A model generated the notes under the pieces. The model was given only the letters and a program-made list of their open reading frames with translations. It was not told where the DNA came from and ran no database searches. This document shows, piece after piece, positions 14,130 through 21,987 of a stretch of DNA of 37,881 nt. The stretch comes from a virus. The DNA lies in IMG/VR virus record IMGVR_UViG_3300025846_000008, positions 1 through 37,881 of that record, one strand, 5' to 3'. Position 1 is the stretch's first letter; every line of letters starts with the position of its first letter. The translations under genes and the position numbers were made by a program.

Positions 14130-15386
14130 ATGACTGAGAACACATCCCCCACGCTCGCCGCGCGGCTCCTGGCCGTGATGGGCGAAGTGGGCTACATCCA
14201 GAAGGAGGGCAAGACGCAGAGCGGCCCGAGCTTCAAGTACGTAAGACATGACGACGTGGTCGCCGCCCTGCGTCCGGCACTCGTCAAACACGGCATCGCT
14301 TTCATGAGCGGCATCGACGAGACGTCCGTTGGCTGTGAGCAGGTCGGCACGACGAAGAGCGGAGCCGCGCGCTACAAGACGACGCTCGTGCTGCGCCTGA
14401 CCTTCGTGAATGCCGACAACCCCGAGGAAGCCTACAGCGTGAGCTTCCCGGGCGAAGGCGTCGATACCGACGACAAGGGCAGCGGTAAGGCACTCTCCTA
14501 CGCGCTCAAGAACGGCTTGCTCAAAATGTTCCTGATCGAGTCGGGAGACGAGGCCGACGTGGAGCAGGCGGGAGCGCCGGCGGTCAATACGGCGGCTCGC
14601 GCCGACGAGCAGCGCGAACAAGCGGCGGCTGCCGAGGTGCAGGGGCGAGTCGAGGCGTTGCGAGATGCAGTGACGCATGACGAGCCCAAGGCGCCCAACG
14701 GCGGAATCACGCGGACGCAGGCCGAGCAGCTCCATGCGGCTATCTGGAGCAAGGGAAGGACGGACGCCGCCGTGCTCACCATCCTCGGCGAAAACGGTGT
14801 CGGAGATGGTAAGCGCTTCGGCAGCATCCCCGCCGACAGGTTCGCATACGTCCTCGCGCAGCTCAGCAAGCTGGCCGACCCGCCGCCTCTGGAGCCGACC
14901 GCTCCGGCCGCTGCACCAGTCCCGGCGGCTGTCTCCGCCGAGGACTTCACGCAGCCTGCCCCGTCCACGCAGGAGCCCGCTGAGGAGGTCGCCGCGCCTG
15001 CGGTGACTCCTACTACCACAGAGCCGGAAACGGCGCCACAGGCAGCTCCTATGGCGCAAGGCGGGGCGAAGGATGACGACGGCTTTGACGTCCTCGACGA
15101 GGCGATCAAGGAGCAGGCCGAGAAGACGGCTGAGCCCGGCAAGGCGAAGCGCAAACCTACGGTGACTCCTCAGCAGATTACCCGACTCGGCGCGCTCTGC
15201 GCCAGCATCGAGGCCAAGGGCGTCGGCGAGCAGGAGTGGCGCACCTACATGGAGACAGAAGAGGGCGTGCGCAGCCGGAAGCTACTCACCAAGGCAGCGG
15301 CCACGCGCATGATCGACCGCTTCAACCGCTGGAGCGTCGACCTGCAGACCGGGGTCGTCGGGGCGACGGAAGGGGCGGCGGCATGA
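14130..15386 (+). CDS. erf: ERF-family single-strand annealing protein
   Basis: 418 residues, ATG preceded by CGGAGG. The N-terminal 150 residues are the ERF domain: AARLLAVMGEVGYIQKEGKT, FKYVRHDDVVAALRPALVKHGIAF, then strands and GSGKALSYALKNGLLKMFLI. ERF proteins anneal complementary single strands and support phage recombination and genome circularisation. A long Ala/Pro/Glu linker (about 150-330) leads to a C-terminal helical domain (TVTPQQITRLGALCASIE through RMIDRF, about 337-400) that may bind partners. The gene is followed by a coupled Cys-rich protein; SSB lies about 2.3 kb downstream in the same operon, consistent with a recombination module. Confidence 0.88.
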   Translation: MTENTSPTLAARLLAVMGEVGYIQKEGKTQSGPSFKYVRHDDVVAALRPALVKHGIAFMSGIDETSVGCEQVGTTKSGAARYKTTLVLRLTFVNADNPEEAYSVSFPGEGVDTDDKGSGKALSYALKNGLLKMFLIESGDEADVEQAGAPAVNTAARADEQREQAAAAEVQGRVEALRDAVTHDEPKAPNGGITRTQAEQLHAAIWSKGRTDAAVLTILGENGVGDGKRFGSIPADRFAYVLAQLSKLADPPPLEPTAPAAAPVPAAVSAEDFTQPAPSTQEPAEEVAAPAVTPTTTEPETAPQAAPMAQGGAKDDDGFDVLDEAIKEQAEKTAEPGKAKRKPTVTPQQITRLGALCASIEAKGVGEQEWRTYMETEEGVRSRKLLTKAAATRMIDRFNRWSVDLQTGVVGATEGAAA

Positions 15387-15676
15387 GCGACGATCCGAGA
15401 TGCGACACAGGCTGTCCGTTTTACGTGAAATGGAACGACATGTGTGGAGTCTGCCGCTGTCAGCCGCCGAAGACTCGGGGCAAGTCGAGTATGGCTCGCT
15501 GGCCGCAGGTGAAGTCGAACGACTACTGCGGCTCCCACCCCGACCGCCAGCCGCGCGGCGAGGGCGCGACGACGACGCTCGTGGGGCGCGAGACGTTCCC
15601 CACGGAAAGCGACATGCGGCGCATCGTCGACGCACTCGAGAAGATGGCCAGCCGCGCGGCAAGGGGGCAGTCATGA
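15383..15676 (+). CDS. Small cysteine-rich protein
   Basis: 97 residues from ATG 15383 (ATGA overlap with erf). Cysteines in CDTGCPFYV, MCGVCRCQPP and DYCGSH give at least six in the first 50 residues. A helical C-terminus follows (MRRIVDALEKMASRAARG). It resembles small phage metal-binding proteins without assigned role. Coupled by ATGA to the Dam-family methyltransferase. Confidence 0.55.
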   Translation: MSDDPRCDTGCPFYVKWNDMCGVCRCQPPKTRGKSSMARWPQVKSNDYCGSHPDRQPRGEGATTTLVGRETFPTESDMRRIVDALEKMASRAARGQS

Positions 15677-16086
15677 CCCCCTACGAAGGCGCGGGAGATG
15701 GAAAGCACTACTGGCTGACGCCGCCGGACGTGCTGGCGGAACTAGACGCCGAGTTCCACTTCGACTTTGACCCGTGCCCCTACCCACGGCCCGATGACTT
15801 CGACGGCCTGGAAGCGGAGTGGGGGCAGTCCAACTACGTCAACCCCCCATTCAAAGGTCCGACCGCTTGGGTTCGCAAGGCCATCGCCGAGAACGCGAAA
15901 GGGAAGCGCGTCGTCTTCGTCTTCCCCATCGACAAATGGATCCACTACCTAGTCGAAGCCGGCGCCGACATCCGCAACCTGAAAGACATCAAGTGGTGCG
16001 CCACGGAAGACGGCGAGCCTGGTAAGGGGACCGGACGCTTCATCGCGGCGTTTGTACTTGAGCCTCCCGAAGAGGTGAAGACATGA
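15673..16086 (+). CDS. Phage Dam-family DNA N6-adenine methyltransferase
   Basis: 137 residues from ATG 15673. It shows the family order: YWLTPPDVLAEL at the N-terminus, FDFDPCPYPRP (about 30-40), SNYVNPPFKG with catalytic NPPF at 57-60, VFVFPIDKWIHYL and GADIRN. Members of this family (PF05869) methylate adenine, often in GATC. It is somewhat shorter than typical members. GATC is formed twelve times in the 11-bp repeat array before the packaging operon. Methylation could also protect phage DNA from host restriction. The specificity cannot be read from the sequence. Confidence 0.85.
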   Translation: MTPYEGAGDGKHYWLTPPDVLAELDAEFHFDFDPCPYPRPDDFDGLEAEWGQSNYVNPPFKGPTAWVRKAIAENAKGKRVVFVFPIDKWIHYLVEAGADIRNLKDIKWCATEDGEPGKGTGRFIAAFVLEPPEEVKT

Positions 16087-16490
16087 TTCCTCTCGCTCCC
16101 CGCCATCAGATCATCGTCGACTTACTCGGCGAGGGCCCCAGGACCATCCGCGAGCTAGCGGTCGCCTGCGGCTATGAGGAGGGCGCCCTCGGCGGCCGCA
16201 ACTACGTGAGCGTCGTGCTCGGACGCCTCGCCAGCCGCGGCTACGGCTTCCACAACTACACGCCGGTCGGCGCGCACCGCGGCGCCTACTACGTACTGAT
16301 GACGCGGCCGCGCGAGGCACCCTTAGATGCGGCCTTACCATGTGCCGCCTGCGGGGCGCATCTAGCGCGTGACCATCGAGAATGGCATCCGGCAGACCGC
16401 TACTGTTCCCCCTGCCAGCGCGGCAGGCTCGATGCTGAACTGGAGATGCTAGCTCCTCCAACGCTGTTCCCGGTTAGCGTGGCCTCATGA
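16083..16490 (+). CDS. Winged-helix plus zinc-ribbon protein
   Basis: 135 residues from ATG 16083 (ATGA overlap). Residues 1-77 look like a winged helix (RHQIIVDLLGEGPRTIREL, GRNYVSVVLGRLASRGYGF). CAACG near residue 87 and CSPC near 113 form a zinc ribbon. It is probably DNA-binding. The candidate promoter P3 sits inside its last 40 bases, so its own end is a promoter for the next genes. Confidence 0.55.
   Translation: MIPLAPRHQIIVDLLGEGPRTIRELAVACGYEEGALGGRNYVSVVLGRLASRGYGFHNYTPVGAHRGAYYVLMTRPREAPLDAALPCAACGAHLARDHREWHPADRYCSPCQRGRLDAELEMLAPPTLFPVSVAS
16453..16486 (+). promoter_or_regulatory. Candidate phage promoter P3 (early operon, internal)
   Basis: CTCCTCCAAC at 16453-16462, 12 bases, TAGCGT at 16475-16480, six bases, then ATG 16487. 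The core, the 12-base gap, the TANNNT form and the 6-base gap to the start codon are all the same as at 9937 and 24356. It would add transcription for the downstream half of the early operon, which includes SSB and the helicase, as a leaderless message. Confidence 0.5.
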
Positions 16491-16729
16491 ACGCCACAGA
16501 CCACTATTTAATACCCGGCCATCGCAACTGGTGGCTGGCGATCAATTCATCTGACCCGGACTTCTTCGGAGACCGCCACGTGGACGTACCCACCGCGCCA
16601 CGTGGGCACCGCCTCTGTGGCCGAGACTCCTACGTCGGAGCCGAAGAGCAGGAGCTTCTGTTCGCCGTTGCCCAGTGGCCCCGCCAAACGGCGGACAGAG
16701 CGTGGTTTTCTCGGAAGGCGAAACCATGA
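16487..16729 (+). CDS. Hypothetical early protein with leaderless start
   Basis: 80 residues. The ATG overlaps the preceding stop (ATGA) and lies six bases after the TAGCGT box of P3, so it can be read both by coupling and as a leaderless message. The sequence includes HYLIPGHRNWWLAINSSDPD and EEQELLFAVAQW. No domain is recognised. Three bases of its end overlap the next start. Confidence 0.55.
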   Translation: MNATDHYLIPGHRNWWLAINSSDPDFFGDRHVDVPTAPRGHRLCGRDSYVGAEEQELLFAVAQWPRQTADRAWFSRKAKP

Positions 16730-17112
16730 CCCCTGCCACGACAGCCAAGCGATTCACCATCCCGCCGGCCACTCGCCACTCCGACGCGCTCACCACCCGC
16801 CGCGCCCTCCTGCGCCTCACGGAGCGCCGGCCGAACACCATCGTGACCACGGCCGACGTCCGCGAGGAGCTCGGCTACAAGGTCGGGCGTGGCGCCATCA
16901 ACAACGCCGCCGTGCGCTTACGGCGCGACGTCGCCATCGAAGGCGTGCCCGGCAGCGGCGGCGGCTACGTGAAGCTCGTGCCGATGCCGACGCTAGGCGT
17001 CGAGCGTTGTGCGAACTGCCGGCACCGCGAACCACTCACGTCGGCCTGCGAGCGCACGCACTGGCCGCACGTCGGGCTCAACTGCGTCTGCTGGGGATGG
17101 GGGGCGCTGTGA
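16726..17112 (+). CDS. Winged-helix plus cysteine-rich protein
   Basis: 128 residues from ATG 16726 (ATGA overlap). Residues about 22-88 suggest a winged helix (TTRRALLRLTERRPNTIV, TADVREELGYKVGRGAIN, then a Gly-rich wing). The C-terminal 35 residues hold CANCRH, ACERTH and NCVCWGW, five cysteines that may bind zinc. The layout is similar to the protein at 16083. A DNA-binding role is inferred. Confidence 0.55.
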   Translation: MTPATTAKRFTIPPATRHSDALTTRRALLRLTERRPNTIVTTADVREELGYKVGRGAINNAAVRLRRDVAIEGVPGSGGGYVKLVPMPTLGVERCANCRHREPLTSACERTHWPHVGLNCVCWGWGAL

Positions 17113-17420
17113 GCCTTGACCACATCGGAGAACTGCCGGAAGTGCGGCGCTACTACGACGACGGCAAACACAACTTCATGCTGCACGGCGCGTGCGGTAT
17201 CAGGTACATCCGCGAGTCCATCGCCGACGCCGCCCTCGCTGCGGTAGACCGGGAGGTGGAGCGGCGGGAGATGTGCGGGAGTTGTCGCCTCTGGAATCCC
17301 CACTCTGACGCCGACGACATGTACGTGTGCTTCTCGCCTGGTGCGACATTTGGACCCACCAAGCCGGGTTGCCCCTGCCGATTCACCCCGTCCCACTGGA
17401 TGGGGAGGGGGACGCCATGA
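17109..17420 (+). CDS. Cysteine-rich hypothetical protein
   Basis: 103 residues from GTG 17109 (GTGA overlap). The N-terminal half is helical and begins DHIGELPEVRRYYDDGKHNF. The second half holds MCGSCRLWNP, VCFSPG and GCPCRFTP, which resembles a compact zinc-binding fold. Function unknown. Coupled on both sides. Confidence 0.55.
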   Translation: MSLDHIGELPEVRRYYDDGKHNFMLHGACGIRYIRESIADAALAAVDREVERREMCGSCRLWNPHSDADDMYVCFSPGATFGPTKPGCPCRFTPSHWMGRGTP

Positions 17421-17659
17421 GCCAATTGATAGCCCGCCTCTCCACCGACGCCGCCGTCCACGAGCTCTGCCGGCGTGACGGCACCTACGTGATACGCACT
17501 TACTGCGCCGACCCGCAGGCCGACCACGAGCTGACGCTACGCGAGGCCGGCGAGTGGGTCGACACCGTGCGCCGCTGCGGCGGCGAAGTCTACGCGCCGC
17601 TCGGCGCATCCCTGAAGATCCCCCCGCGGCAGGACGCCGCCAGCGAAAGGACATCATGA
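17417..17659 (+). CDS. Hypothetical early protein
   Basis: 80 residues from ATG 17417 (ATGA overlap). Contains AAVHELCRRDGTYVIRTYC and LTLREAGEWVDTVRRCGG, a mixed alpha/beta pattern with three cysteines. Its end overlaps the SSB start by four bases, so it is translated directly upstream of SSB. No known domain is recognised. Confidence 0.55.
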   Translation: MSQLIARLSTDAAVHELCRRDGTYVIRTYCADPQADHELTLREAGEWVDTVRRCGGEVYAPLGASLKIPPRQDAASERTS

Positions 17660-18075
17660 TCCAGCTCACCCTGTCAGGTCACCTCTGCGCCGATCCGCGT
17701 ATCAACGAGACCCCGAGCGGCGCCAAGGTGGCCAACCTGCGCGTCGCCGGCAACTACAGCGCCAAGAACGACGACGGCGCTTACGAGAAGCAAGCTCTGT
17801 TCTTCGACGTTGAGCTGTGGCGCAGCGTCGACGCCGTGGCGCAGTACTTCTTCAAGGGTTCCGGCATCGAGGTGGCCGGCGAGCTGCAGGAGCGCCACTG
17901 GACAGACCGGGACGGTAACGCGCACACGAACCTTGTGATCCGCAACGCGCAGTGGTCGTTCCCGCCGAAGAGCGACGGGGCCGGCGGCGGTGAGGCGGCG
18001 CAGCAGAAGGCCGCGGCGCCGGCAGCGGCACCACTCAGCGCCGGGGACTTCGCCGACAACGACATCCCGTTCTGA
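17656..18075 (+). CDS. ssb: Single-stranded DNA-binding protein
   Basis: 139 residues from ATG 17656 (ATGA overlap). Residues 1-112 fit the bacterial SSB OB fold: LTLSGHLCADPRINETPSG, VANLRVAGNYSAKND, FFDVELWRSVDAVAQYFFKG, and a GELQERHWTDRDGN strand pair. An Ala-rich linker leads to the acidic tail DFADNDIPF, the conserved docking peptide for host and phage replication and repair proteins. It coats single strands made by the replication and ERF systems. Confidence 0.93.
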   Translation: MIQLTLSGHLCADPRINETPSGAKVANLRVAGNYSAKNDDGAYEKQALFFDVELWRSVDAVAQYFFKGSGIEVAGELQERHWTDRDGNAHTNLVIRNAQWSFPPKSDGAGGGEAAQQKAAAPAAAPLSAGDFADNDIPF

Positions 18076-18087
18076 GGGGGGTGAATC

Positions 18088-18237
18088 ATGACCTGCCCGA
18101 ACCCCGACTGCCACATCGAGATGGACCCGACCTGGTACGCCGACATTGTGTACAAGGATGTGGAACCGCCGCAGACCTGGCGCTACTGGGAGTGCTGCCG
18201 CTGTCATCAGTTCGTGGTGGGGGAGGTAACGCGATGA
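18088..18237 (+). CDS. 49-residue cysteine-rich protein
   Basis: ATG 18088 follows GGGGGGTGAATC, and TGA 18235-18237 overlaps the next ATG. The peptide has CPNPDCH at the N-terminus and CCRCHQF near residue 37, a zinc-ribbon-like pair of knuckles around a Tyr/Trp-rich middle (TWYADIVYKDVEPPQTWRYW). The overlap and the ribosome site argue it is real. Function unknown. Confidence 0.55.
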   Translation: MTCPNPDCHIEMDPTWYADIVYKDVEPPQTWRYWECCRCHQFVVGEVTR

Positions 18238-18488
18238 AGGACCTGCTCGCCTACCTCGGAGAGAAGCTCATCGACGATGGGTACAGCGGTCTGTGCAGCG
18301 AGGAGTGCGGCTGCGAGGTCGGCGACCTCGCGCCCTGCGGCTGCGAACTGACCGGTTGCGGCCCCGGTTACAAGCACGATTGTGCTGAGTGCCCGCGTGC
18401 CGCCGAAGACAATTGCCCCATGGAAGACGGCGCGACCGGCTCGTGCGTCAGCTCGACGAAGGACTGGCCGGCGGCGGTGACGCCGTGA
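18234..18488 (+). CDS. Highly cysteine-rich protein (10 Cys in 84 residues)
   Basis: From ATG 18234 (ATGA overlap). After an N-terminal helix (KDLLAYLGEKLIDDGYSG) come CSEECGCEVGDLAPCGCELTGCG and further cysteines to a total of ten. It is cytoplasmic by lack of a signal peptide, so a metal cluster is more likely than disulfides. No assigned role is known to me. Confidence 0.55.
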   Translation: MKDLLAYLGEKLIDDGYSGLCSEECGCEVGDLAPCGCELTGCGPGYKHDCAECPRAAEDNCPMEDGATGSCVSSTKDWPAAVTP

Positions 18489-18727
18489 GCAACCTCATCC
18501 TGCCCATCGGCGACATCGCGAACAACTACGACCCGAACCCGATGATTGTGCGGCACGGTCGCGGCCCCGAGGGGAAGACGTGCCGCACCTGCGTCCACGC
18601 CGTCGCCACGTCGCCAACCGGCAACAAGACCTACTGGAAGTGCGATCGCCGCGGCATGAGCCGCAGCACGGCGACCGACCACCGCCTGAAGTGGAACGCC
18701 TGCCGGCTGTACGAGGCGGCCCCGTGA
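18485..18727 (+). CDS. Small zinc-binding-type protein
   Basis: 80 residues from GTG 18485 (GTGA overlap). CRTCVHAVATS near residue 33, KCDRRG near 53 and ACRLYE near 73 form a possible four-cysteine site. Residues 1-25 are strand-like. Coupled on both sides by GTGA. Role unknown. Confidence 0.55.
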   Translation: MSNLILPIGDIANNYDPNPMIVRHGRGPEGKTCRTCVHAVATSPTGNKTYWKCDRRGMSRSTATDHRLKWNACRLYEAAP

Positions 18728-18924
18728 TCGCCCTGGTCATCCTCGCGGGCATGGCCGGCGCCGCCCTCGGCGTCATCCTCGCGGGCATGCTGGCCGGCGC
18801 CGCCCTCGGCGTCATCCTCGCGGGCATGCTGGCCGCCGGGCGCCGGGAGGACGACTGCCGGGCTTGCCGAGGGGACAAGGCGTTCCGGGTGGCCGACGAG
18901 GAGGTGCGTCGTGAGGTTGTGTGA
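18724..18924 (+). CDS. Membrane protein with a duplicated 13-residue hydrophobic repeat
   Basis: 66 residues from GTG 18724 (GTGA overlap). The N-terminal hydrophobic part repeats AGAALGVILAGML twice, with a partial earlier copy, to make a 36-residue Gly/Ala/Leu-rich membrane helix or hairpin. After it come CRACRG and an acidic end. The repeat is almost certainly DNA-level, because two 39-bp copies are identical. It may be a small membrane regulator; function unknown. Confidence 0.5.
   Translation: MIALVILAGMAGAALGVILAGMLAGAALGVILAGMLAAGRREDDCRACRGDKAFRVADEEVRREVV
18754..18831 (+). repeat. Two identical 39-bp tandem repeats inside a membrane-protein gene
   Basis: Copies at 18754-18792 and 18793-18831 are identical, and 18 bases of a further copy precede them. 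The unit is a multiple of three, so changes in copy number would keep the frame and alter the length of the membrane segment. Confidence 0.9.
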
Positions 18925-19726
18925 GGAGATCGGGCTGGAGGAGCTAGGCAGCCCCGTTGTCGTCGACATCCAAAACGTGGCTAACTATGTTGAAGCCGGG
19001 GACAGGGGCAATCTGGTAGACGACCTCAAGAGTTTCCCGGTCATGCCGCCCTGGCCCCGAGCGGCCTTCGAGTTCGCGACGGGCGACCGCGTAAGGCTCT
19101 GTGTGCTTTCACAAGTTCTTTCCCCAGGCAACGCCCTCCCCCTCTTTCCTGAGGACGAGGGGCTCGTTGTTCCAGACGACGGCTTCATGGTCTCTATGGA
19201 CACCTACGCAGATATGGAGCCGGGTGCGATGCGCGCAGGCACATCGATGTTCCACGTTGCGACGGACGGGCTGTTGGCCGACTTTGGTGACGCTGGGGCC
19301 GCAGTCCACACAGTGCACGATCCATCGAAGCACCTCACGAGAGAACAACTTGACGCGATTGTTGGGCTGCTTCGGATAGCGACCTTGCGCGTCTTCTCCG
19401 CGTGTTTGTTCTGTCACTGCAAGAACGTCGCCATCCGCGACCATACGCCCCACATGACCCGCCAGCAGCGCCGCCACAGCCCGCCGGCGATCACATACAA
19501 GGTGCTCGACATTGCCCCCATGACGCGCGTCCTACGCGACGAGGGCGGTATCGAGCACAACGGCCTCAAGAAGGCTCTGCACATCTGCCGCGGGCACTTC
19601 GCCCACTACGGCCCTGACGCCAAGCTCTTCGGCAAGTACGAGGGCTCCTTCTGGCATCCGATGCACACGCGGGGTTCCGCGAAGAATGGCGTCGTCGTGA
19701 AGGACTACAAGGTCAGCCCCCGATGA
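18911..19726 (+). CDS. Conserved phage protein of unknown function
   Basis: 271 residues from GTG 18911, which overlaps the preceding gene by 14 bases. The second half carries ACLFCHCKNVAIRDHTP and the strongly patterned C-terminus LHICRGHFAHYGPDAKLFGK, with FWHPMHTRGSAKNG and KDYKV. I recall this RGHF / LFGK / RG / KDY ending as a recurring phage protein without a characterised activity. The conserved His, Cys and Lys residues look catalytic or metal-binding. It is coupled (ATGA) to the helicase gene, which suggests a role in replication. Confidence 0.6.
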   Translation: MRLCEEIGLEELGSPVVVDIQNVANYVEAGDRGNLVDDLKSFPVMPPWPRAAFEFATGDRVRLCVLSQVLSPGNALPLFPEDEGLVVPDDGFMVSMDTYADMEPGAMRAGTSMFHVATDGLLADFGDAGAAVHTVHDPSKHLTREQLDAIVGLLRIATLRVFSACLFCHCKNVAIRDHTPHMTRQQRRHSPPAITYKVLDIAPMTRVLRDEGGIEHNGLKKALHICRGHFAHYGPDAKLFGKYEGSFWHPMHTRGSAKNGVVVKDYKVSPR

Positions 19727-21153
19727 CCCCCGCTGACGACGAGCTCGCTCAAGCCTTCGACGAGGCCATCGCGGCGGCCCCGCCGGCGGCGCAGGGCAAC
19801 GGCGGCGGCTTTGACCCCATGGAGACAGCGCGCATTATCGCCGCGGCGTCGAAGTCAGTGCCGCCGCTCAAGAAGCAGGATCTCGAGATGGGCCTTGACG
19901 ACTGGGCGGAGCGCCTGGCTGGGCAGACGCCAGAGGCCATCACCCACAGTATCGCCGAGACGATCGACCTCATCACCCCGGTGTGCGACGACGCCGGGGC
20001 CGAGATCAAGGCGGCGCTCACGCGCGCTGGCCTACTGCCGCCGGAGTCGCCCGCGGATCGCATCTACGTCGACTGGTCGACGTTCTGGGACGATGAGGAG
20101 CAGCAGGAGTGGGCATACAAGAACATCCTGGCCCGCGGCCGGGGGCATGCCATCTACGCGGTGCACAAGGGCGGCAAGAGCCTATTGTCGCTGTTCATGG
20201 CCGCTGATATTGCCACATCGGGGGCCGGGATCTCCTGCCTCTATCTCGACTATGAGATGACCGCCAGCGACGTGCGCGAGCGTCTCCGCGACATGGGCTA
20301 CGGCCCGGAGACTGACTTCTCGCACCTGCACTATGCGCTCCTGCCGACCCTGCCGGCGCTCGACACCAAAGAGGGCGGCGTGGCGCTGGCCGCGCTTGTC
20401 GACGGCATCACGGGCAGCGACCCCGGCCGGCACGTCGTGGTCGTCATCGACACGATCAGCCGCGCCGTGTGGGGTGAGGAGAACAGCGCCGACACCTGGC
20501 GCCTCTTCTACGTGCACACCGGCCTACGGCTCAAGCAGCGCGGCGTCACCTGGCTGCGCCTCGATCATGGCGGCAAGGACTCCGCTAAGGGCCAGCGCGG
20601 CAGCAGCGGAAAGGGCGACGACGTCGACGTGGTGTGGAAGCTCACGCCGACGGAGGGCGGCATCACCCTCAAGCGCGAACTATCGCGTATGTCCTGGGTG
20701 CCGGAGACGGTGACCTTATTGATGCAGGACTTCCCGCTCTGCTACCTGCCGGCGGTCTTCGACTGGCCGGAGGGGACGCGGGTCGTGGCGAACATCATGG
20801 ACCGGCTCGAGATTCCGCTGGACGCATCAGTGAGAACGGCAGGAACGAAGCTCCGCGAGATCAACGAAGGACGACGTCACGACGTCGTTTCCGCGGCCCT
20901 CAAATGGCGGCGCGAGCTTGCCCCGGGGCGGCGCTCAGAGGCCGGGGAACACCTTGGGGAACACCCCTCCGATCAGCCCCCGGGACCACTACCTGGAAAC
21001 GACCGGGAACAGTCCTCATTTAGCCTCGGGAACACCTCGGGGAACGGTGGGGAACAGGCGCCCGGAGTGGGTGGGGAACAGTCCCCCCCTATCTATAGGG
21101 GGACAGTTCACCACTCGCACTTTGAGCCAATTGAAATGGACGACATGCCGTGA
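19723..21153 (+). CDS. RecA/RepA-like hexameric helicase or ATPase
   Basis: 476 residues from ATG 19723 (ATGA overlap). A helical N-terminal part is followed by an ATPase core. Walker A is AVHKGGKS (146-153), CLYLDYEM contains the likely catalytic Glu178, and Walker B is VVVVIDT (238-244). GVTWLRLDHGGKDSAKGQRG fits the arginine-finger/motif 3 region of RepA and DnaB-type enzymes. The C-terminal 75 residues are low complexity and coincide with repeated GGGGAACA-type sequences in the DNA. It is probably the phage replicative helicase or initiator. No primase or polymerase is recognised, so the host replisome would be used. Confidence 0.85.
   Translation: MTPADDELAQAFDEAIAAAPPAAQGNGGGFDPMETARIIAAASKSVPPLKKQDLEMGLDDWAERLAGQTPEAITHSIAETIDLITPVCDDAGAEIKAALTRAGLLPPESPADRIYVDWSTFWDDEEQQEWAYKNILARGRGHAIYAVHKGGKSLLSLFMAADIATSGAGISCLYLDYEMTASDVRERLRDMGYGPETDFSHLHYALLPTLPALDTKEGGVALAALVDGITGSDPGRHVVVVIDTISRAVWGEENSADTWRLFYVHTGLRLKQRGVTWLRLDHGGKDSAKGQRGSSGKGDDVDVVWKLTPTEGGITLKRELSRMSWVPETVTLLMQDFPLCYLPAVFDWPEGTRVVANIMDRLEIPLDASVRTAGTKLREINEGRRHDVVSAALKWRRELAPGRRSEAGEHLGEHPSDQPPGPLPGNDREQSSFSLGNTSGNGGEQAPGVGGEQSPPIYRGTVHHSHFEPIEMDDMP
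20944..21081 (+). repeat. Iteron-like array of seven GGGAAC motifs
   Basis: [C/G]GGGAAC followed mostly by AC or AG, at 20944, 20956, 21004, 21027, 21039, 21049 and 21073. Spacings are 12, 48, 23, 12, 10 and 24 bases, close to multiples of about 12. The copies are read in two different codon registers (G-E-H/G-E-Q and G-N-T/G-N-G), so it is the DNA that is conserved, not the peptide. The array sits at the 3' end of the helicase gene and is followed by a hairpin. A candidate replication origin or initiator-binding region. Confidence 0.55.
21081..21104. repeat. Dyad with AT-rich loop next to the iteron array
   Basis: GTCCCCC at 21081-21087 pairs with GGGGGAC at 21098-21104 around CCTATCTATA. 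An AT-rich loop of this kind is unusual in this G+C-rich genome and would suit strand opening. It directly abuts the last GGGGAACAG. Confidence 0.55.
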
Positions 21154-21209
21154 CGTCCAAGCCTTTCGCACCCCCGTTCACGCAACCCACCCCAACGAAA
21201 AGGAGCTGA
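21150..21209 (+). CDS. 19-residue coupling peptide
   Basis: GTG 21150 overlaps the helicase stop (GTGA). The peptide is basic and Pro-rich and ends at TGA 21207-21209, over the AGGAG of the next gene. It would carry ribosomes from the helicase gene to the next start. It may have no function as a protein. Confidence 0.3.
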   Translation: MTSKPFAPPFTQPTPTKRS

Positions 21210-21213
21210 CCAG

Positions 21214-21987
21214 ATGACCACGCAGACCGAGATGTTTCCAAGGACGACCCTCGAGCTGCTCGAGGAGCTCGCCGAGGTCCACCGCGCCGATCGCGACAAG
21301 GCGGTGAAGGCGCTCGAGGCATTGAGTGACGACGAGAAGATCGCCAAGGCTTACCAGAAGGCTTCGGATCGCGTCGGCGCTGCCCACAACCTCGTCGTCG
21401 CCATCGACCAGGCCGCAGAGCGTGAGCGCAAGCGGCTGATCACAAGAGGGCCGGATGTGGCACGCAACGTCATGCAGGAGGCCGCCGATATCGTCAACAG
21501 CGGTGCCCTCGACCCCGACGGTGTCGGCGTGGACCCCACCGTCCCGCCGGCCGTCGACCCGATCACCGGCGAGGTTATGAGCAAGGCGGCTGCCGTGAGC
21601 TGCGACACCTGCGGTAACGACGACTGCAACTTGCGCCAATGCGAAGGCTCTAACCACACGGGCTGCGGTGGCGGCAGTTGGGAACCACGCAAGCCCGAGG
21701 TCATCGCCCTCTACCCCGGCGACGACGACCCCCACGAGACGCCGGTCGGCGACCGCACGCGCTACGGCGAGCTTGTCGCCGACTACTTCACCGTTGCCGG
21801 CCTGAACGTCGGGCACAGCGTCGATGACTGGACGGTCGTCGCCCGGCGCGAACTGACGCAGGACGGTGGCGGATACCGCAACCTGCGCGACGTCATCGCC
21901 CCCGAAGACTACGGCCAGGAGCTGCTCGTGGTGGCACTCGAGCAGGGCAGCGTAGTGGGGGCGCCGGCTGAGAAGGTGGCGTCGTGA
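21214..21987 (+). CDS. Hypothetical replication-region protein
   Basis: 257 residues, ATG preceded by AGGAG. The first 90 residues are helical and charged (LELLEELAEVHRADRDKA, SDRVGAAHNLVVAIDQ). A cysteine cluster follows near 130-150 (CDTCGNDDCNLRQCEG, GCGGG), then a C-terminal alpha/beta part (RYGELVADYFTVAGLNV). It lies between the helicase and the VRR-NUC nuclease. A zinc-binding accessory role is inferred; the family is not recognised. Confidence 0.55.
   Translation: MTTQTEMFPRTTLELLEELAEVHRADRDKAVKALEALSDDEKIAKAYQKASDRVGAAHNLVVAIDQAAERERKRLITRGPDVARNVMQEAADIVNSGALDPDGVGVDPTVPPAVDPITGEVMSKAAAVSCDTCGNDDCNLRQCEGSNHTGCGGGSWEPRKPEVIALYPGDDDPHETPVGDRTRYGELVADYFTVAGLNVGHSVDDWTVVARRELTQDGGGYRNLRDVIAPEDYGQELLVVALEQGSVVGAPAEKVAS

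Noticed and set aside
14112-15059. 315-codon minus-strand frame
   Set aside because: Antisense to the clear ERF-family gene; the composition is typical of a shadow frame.
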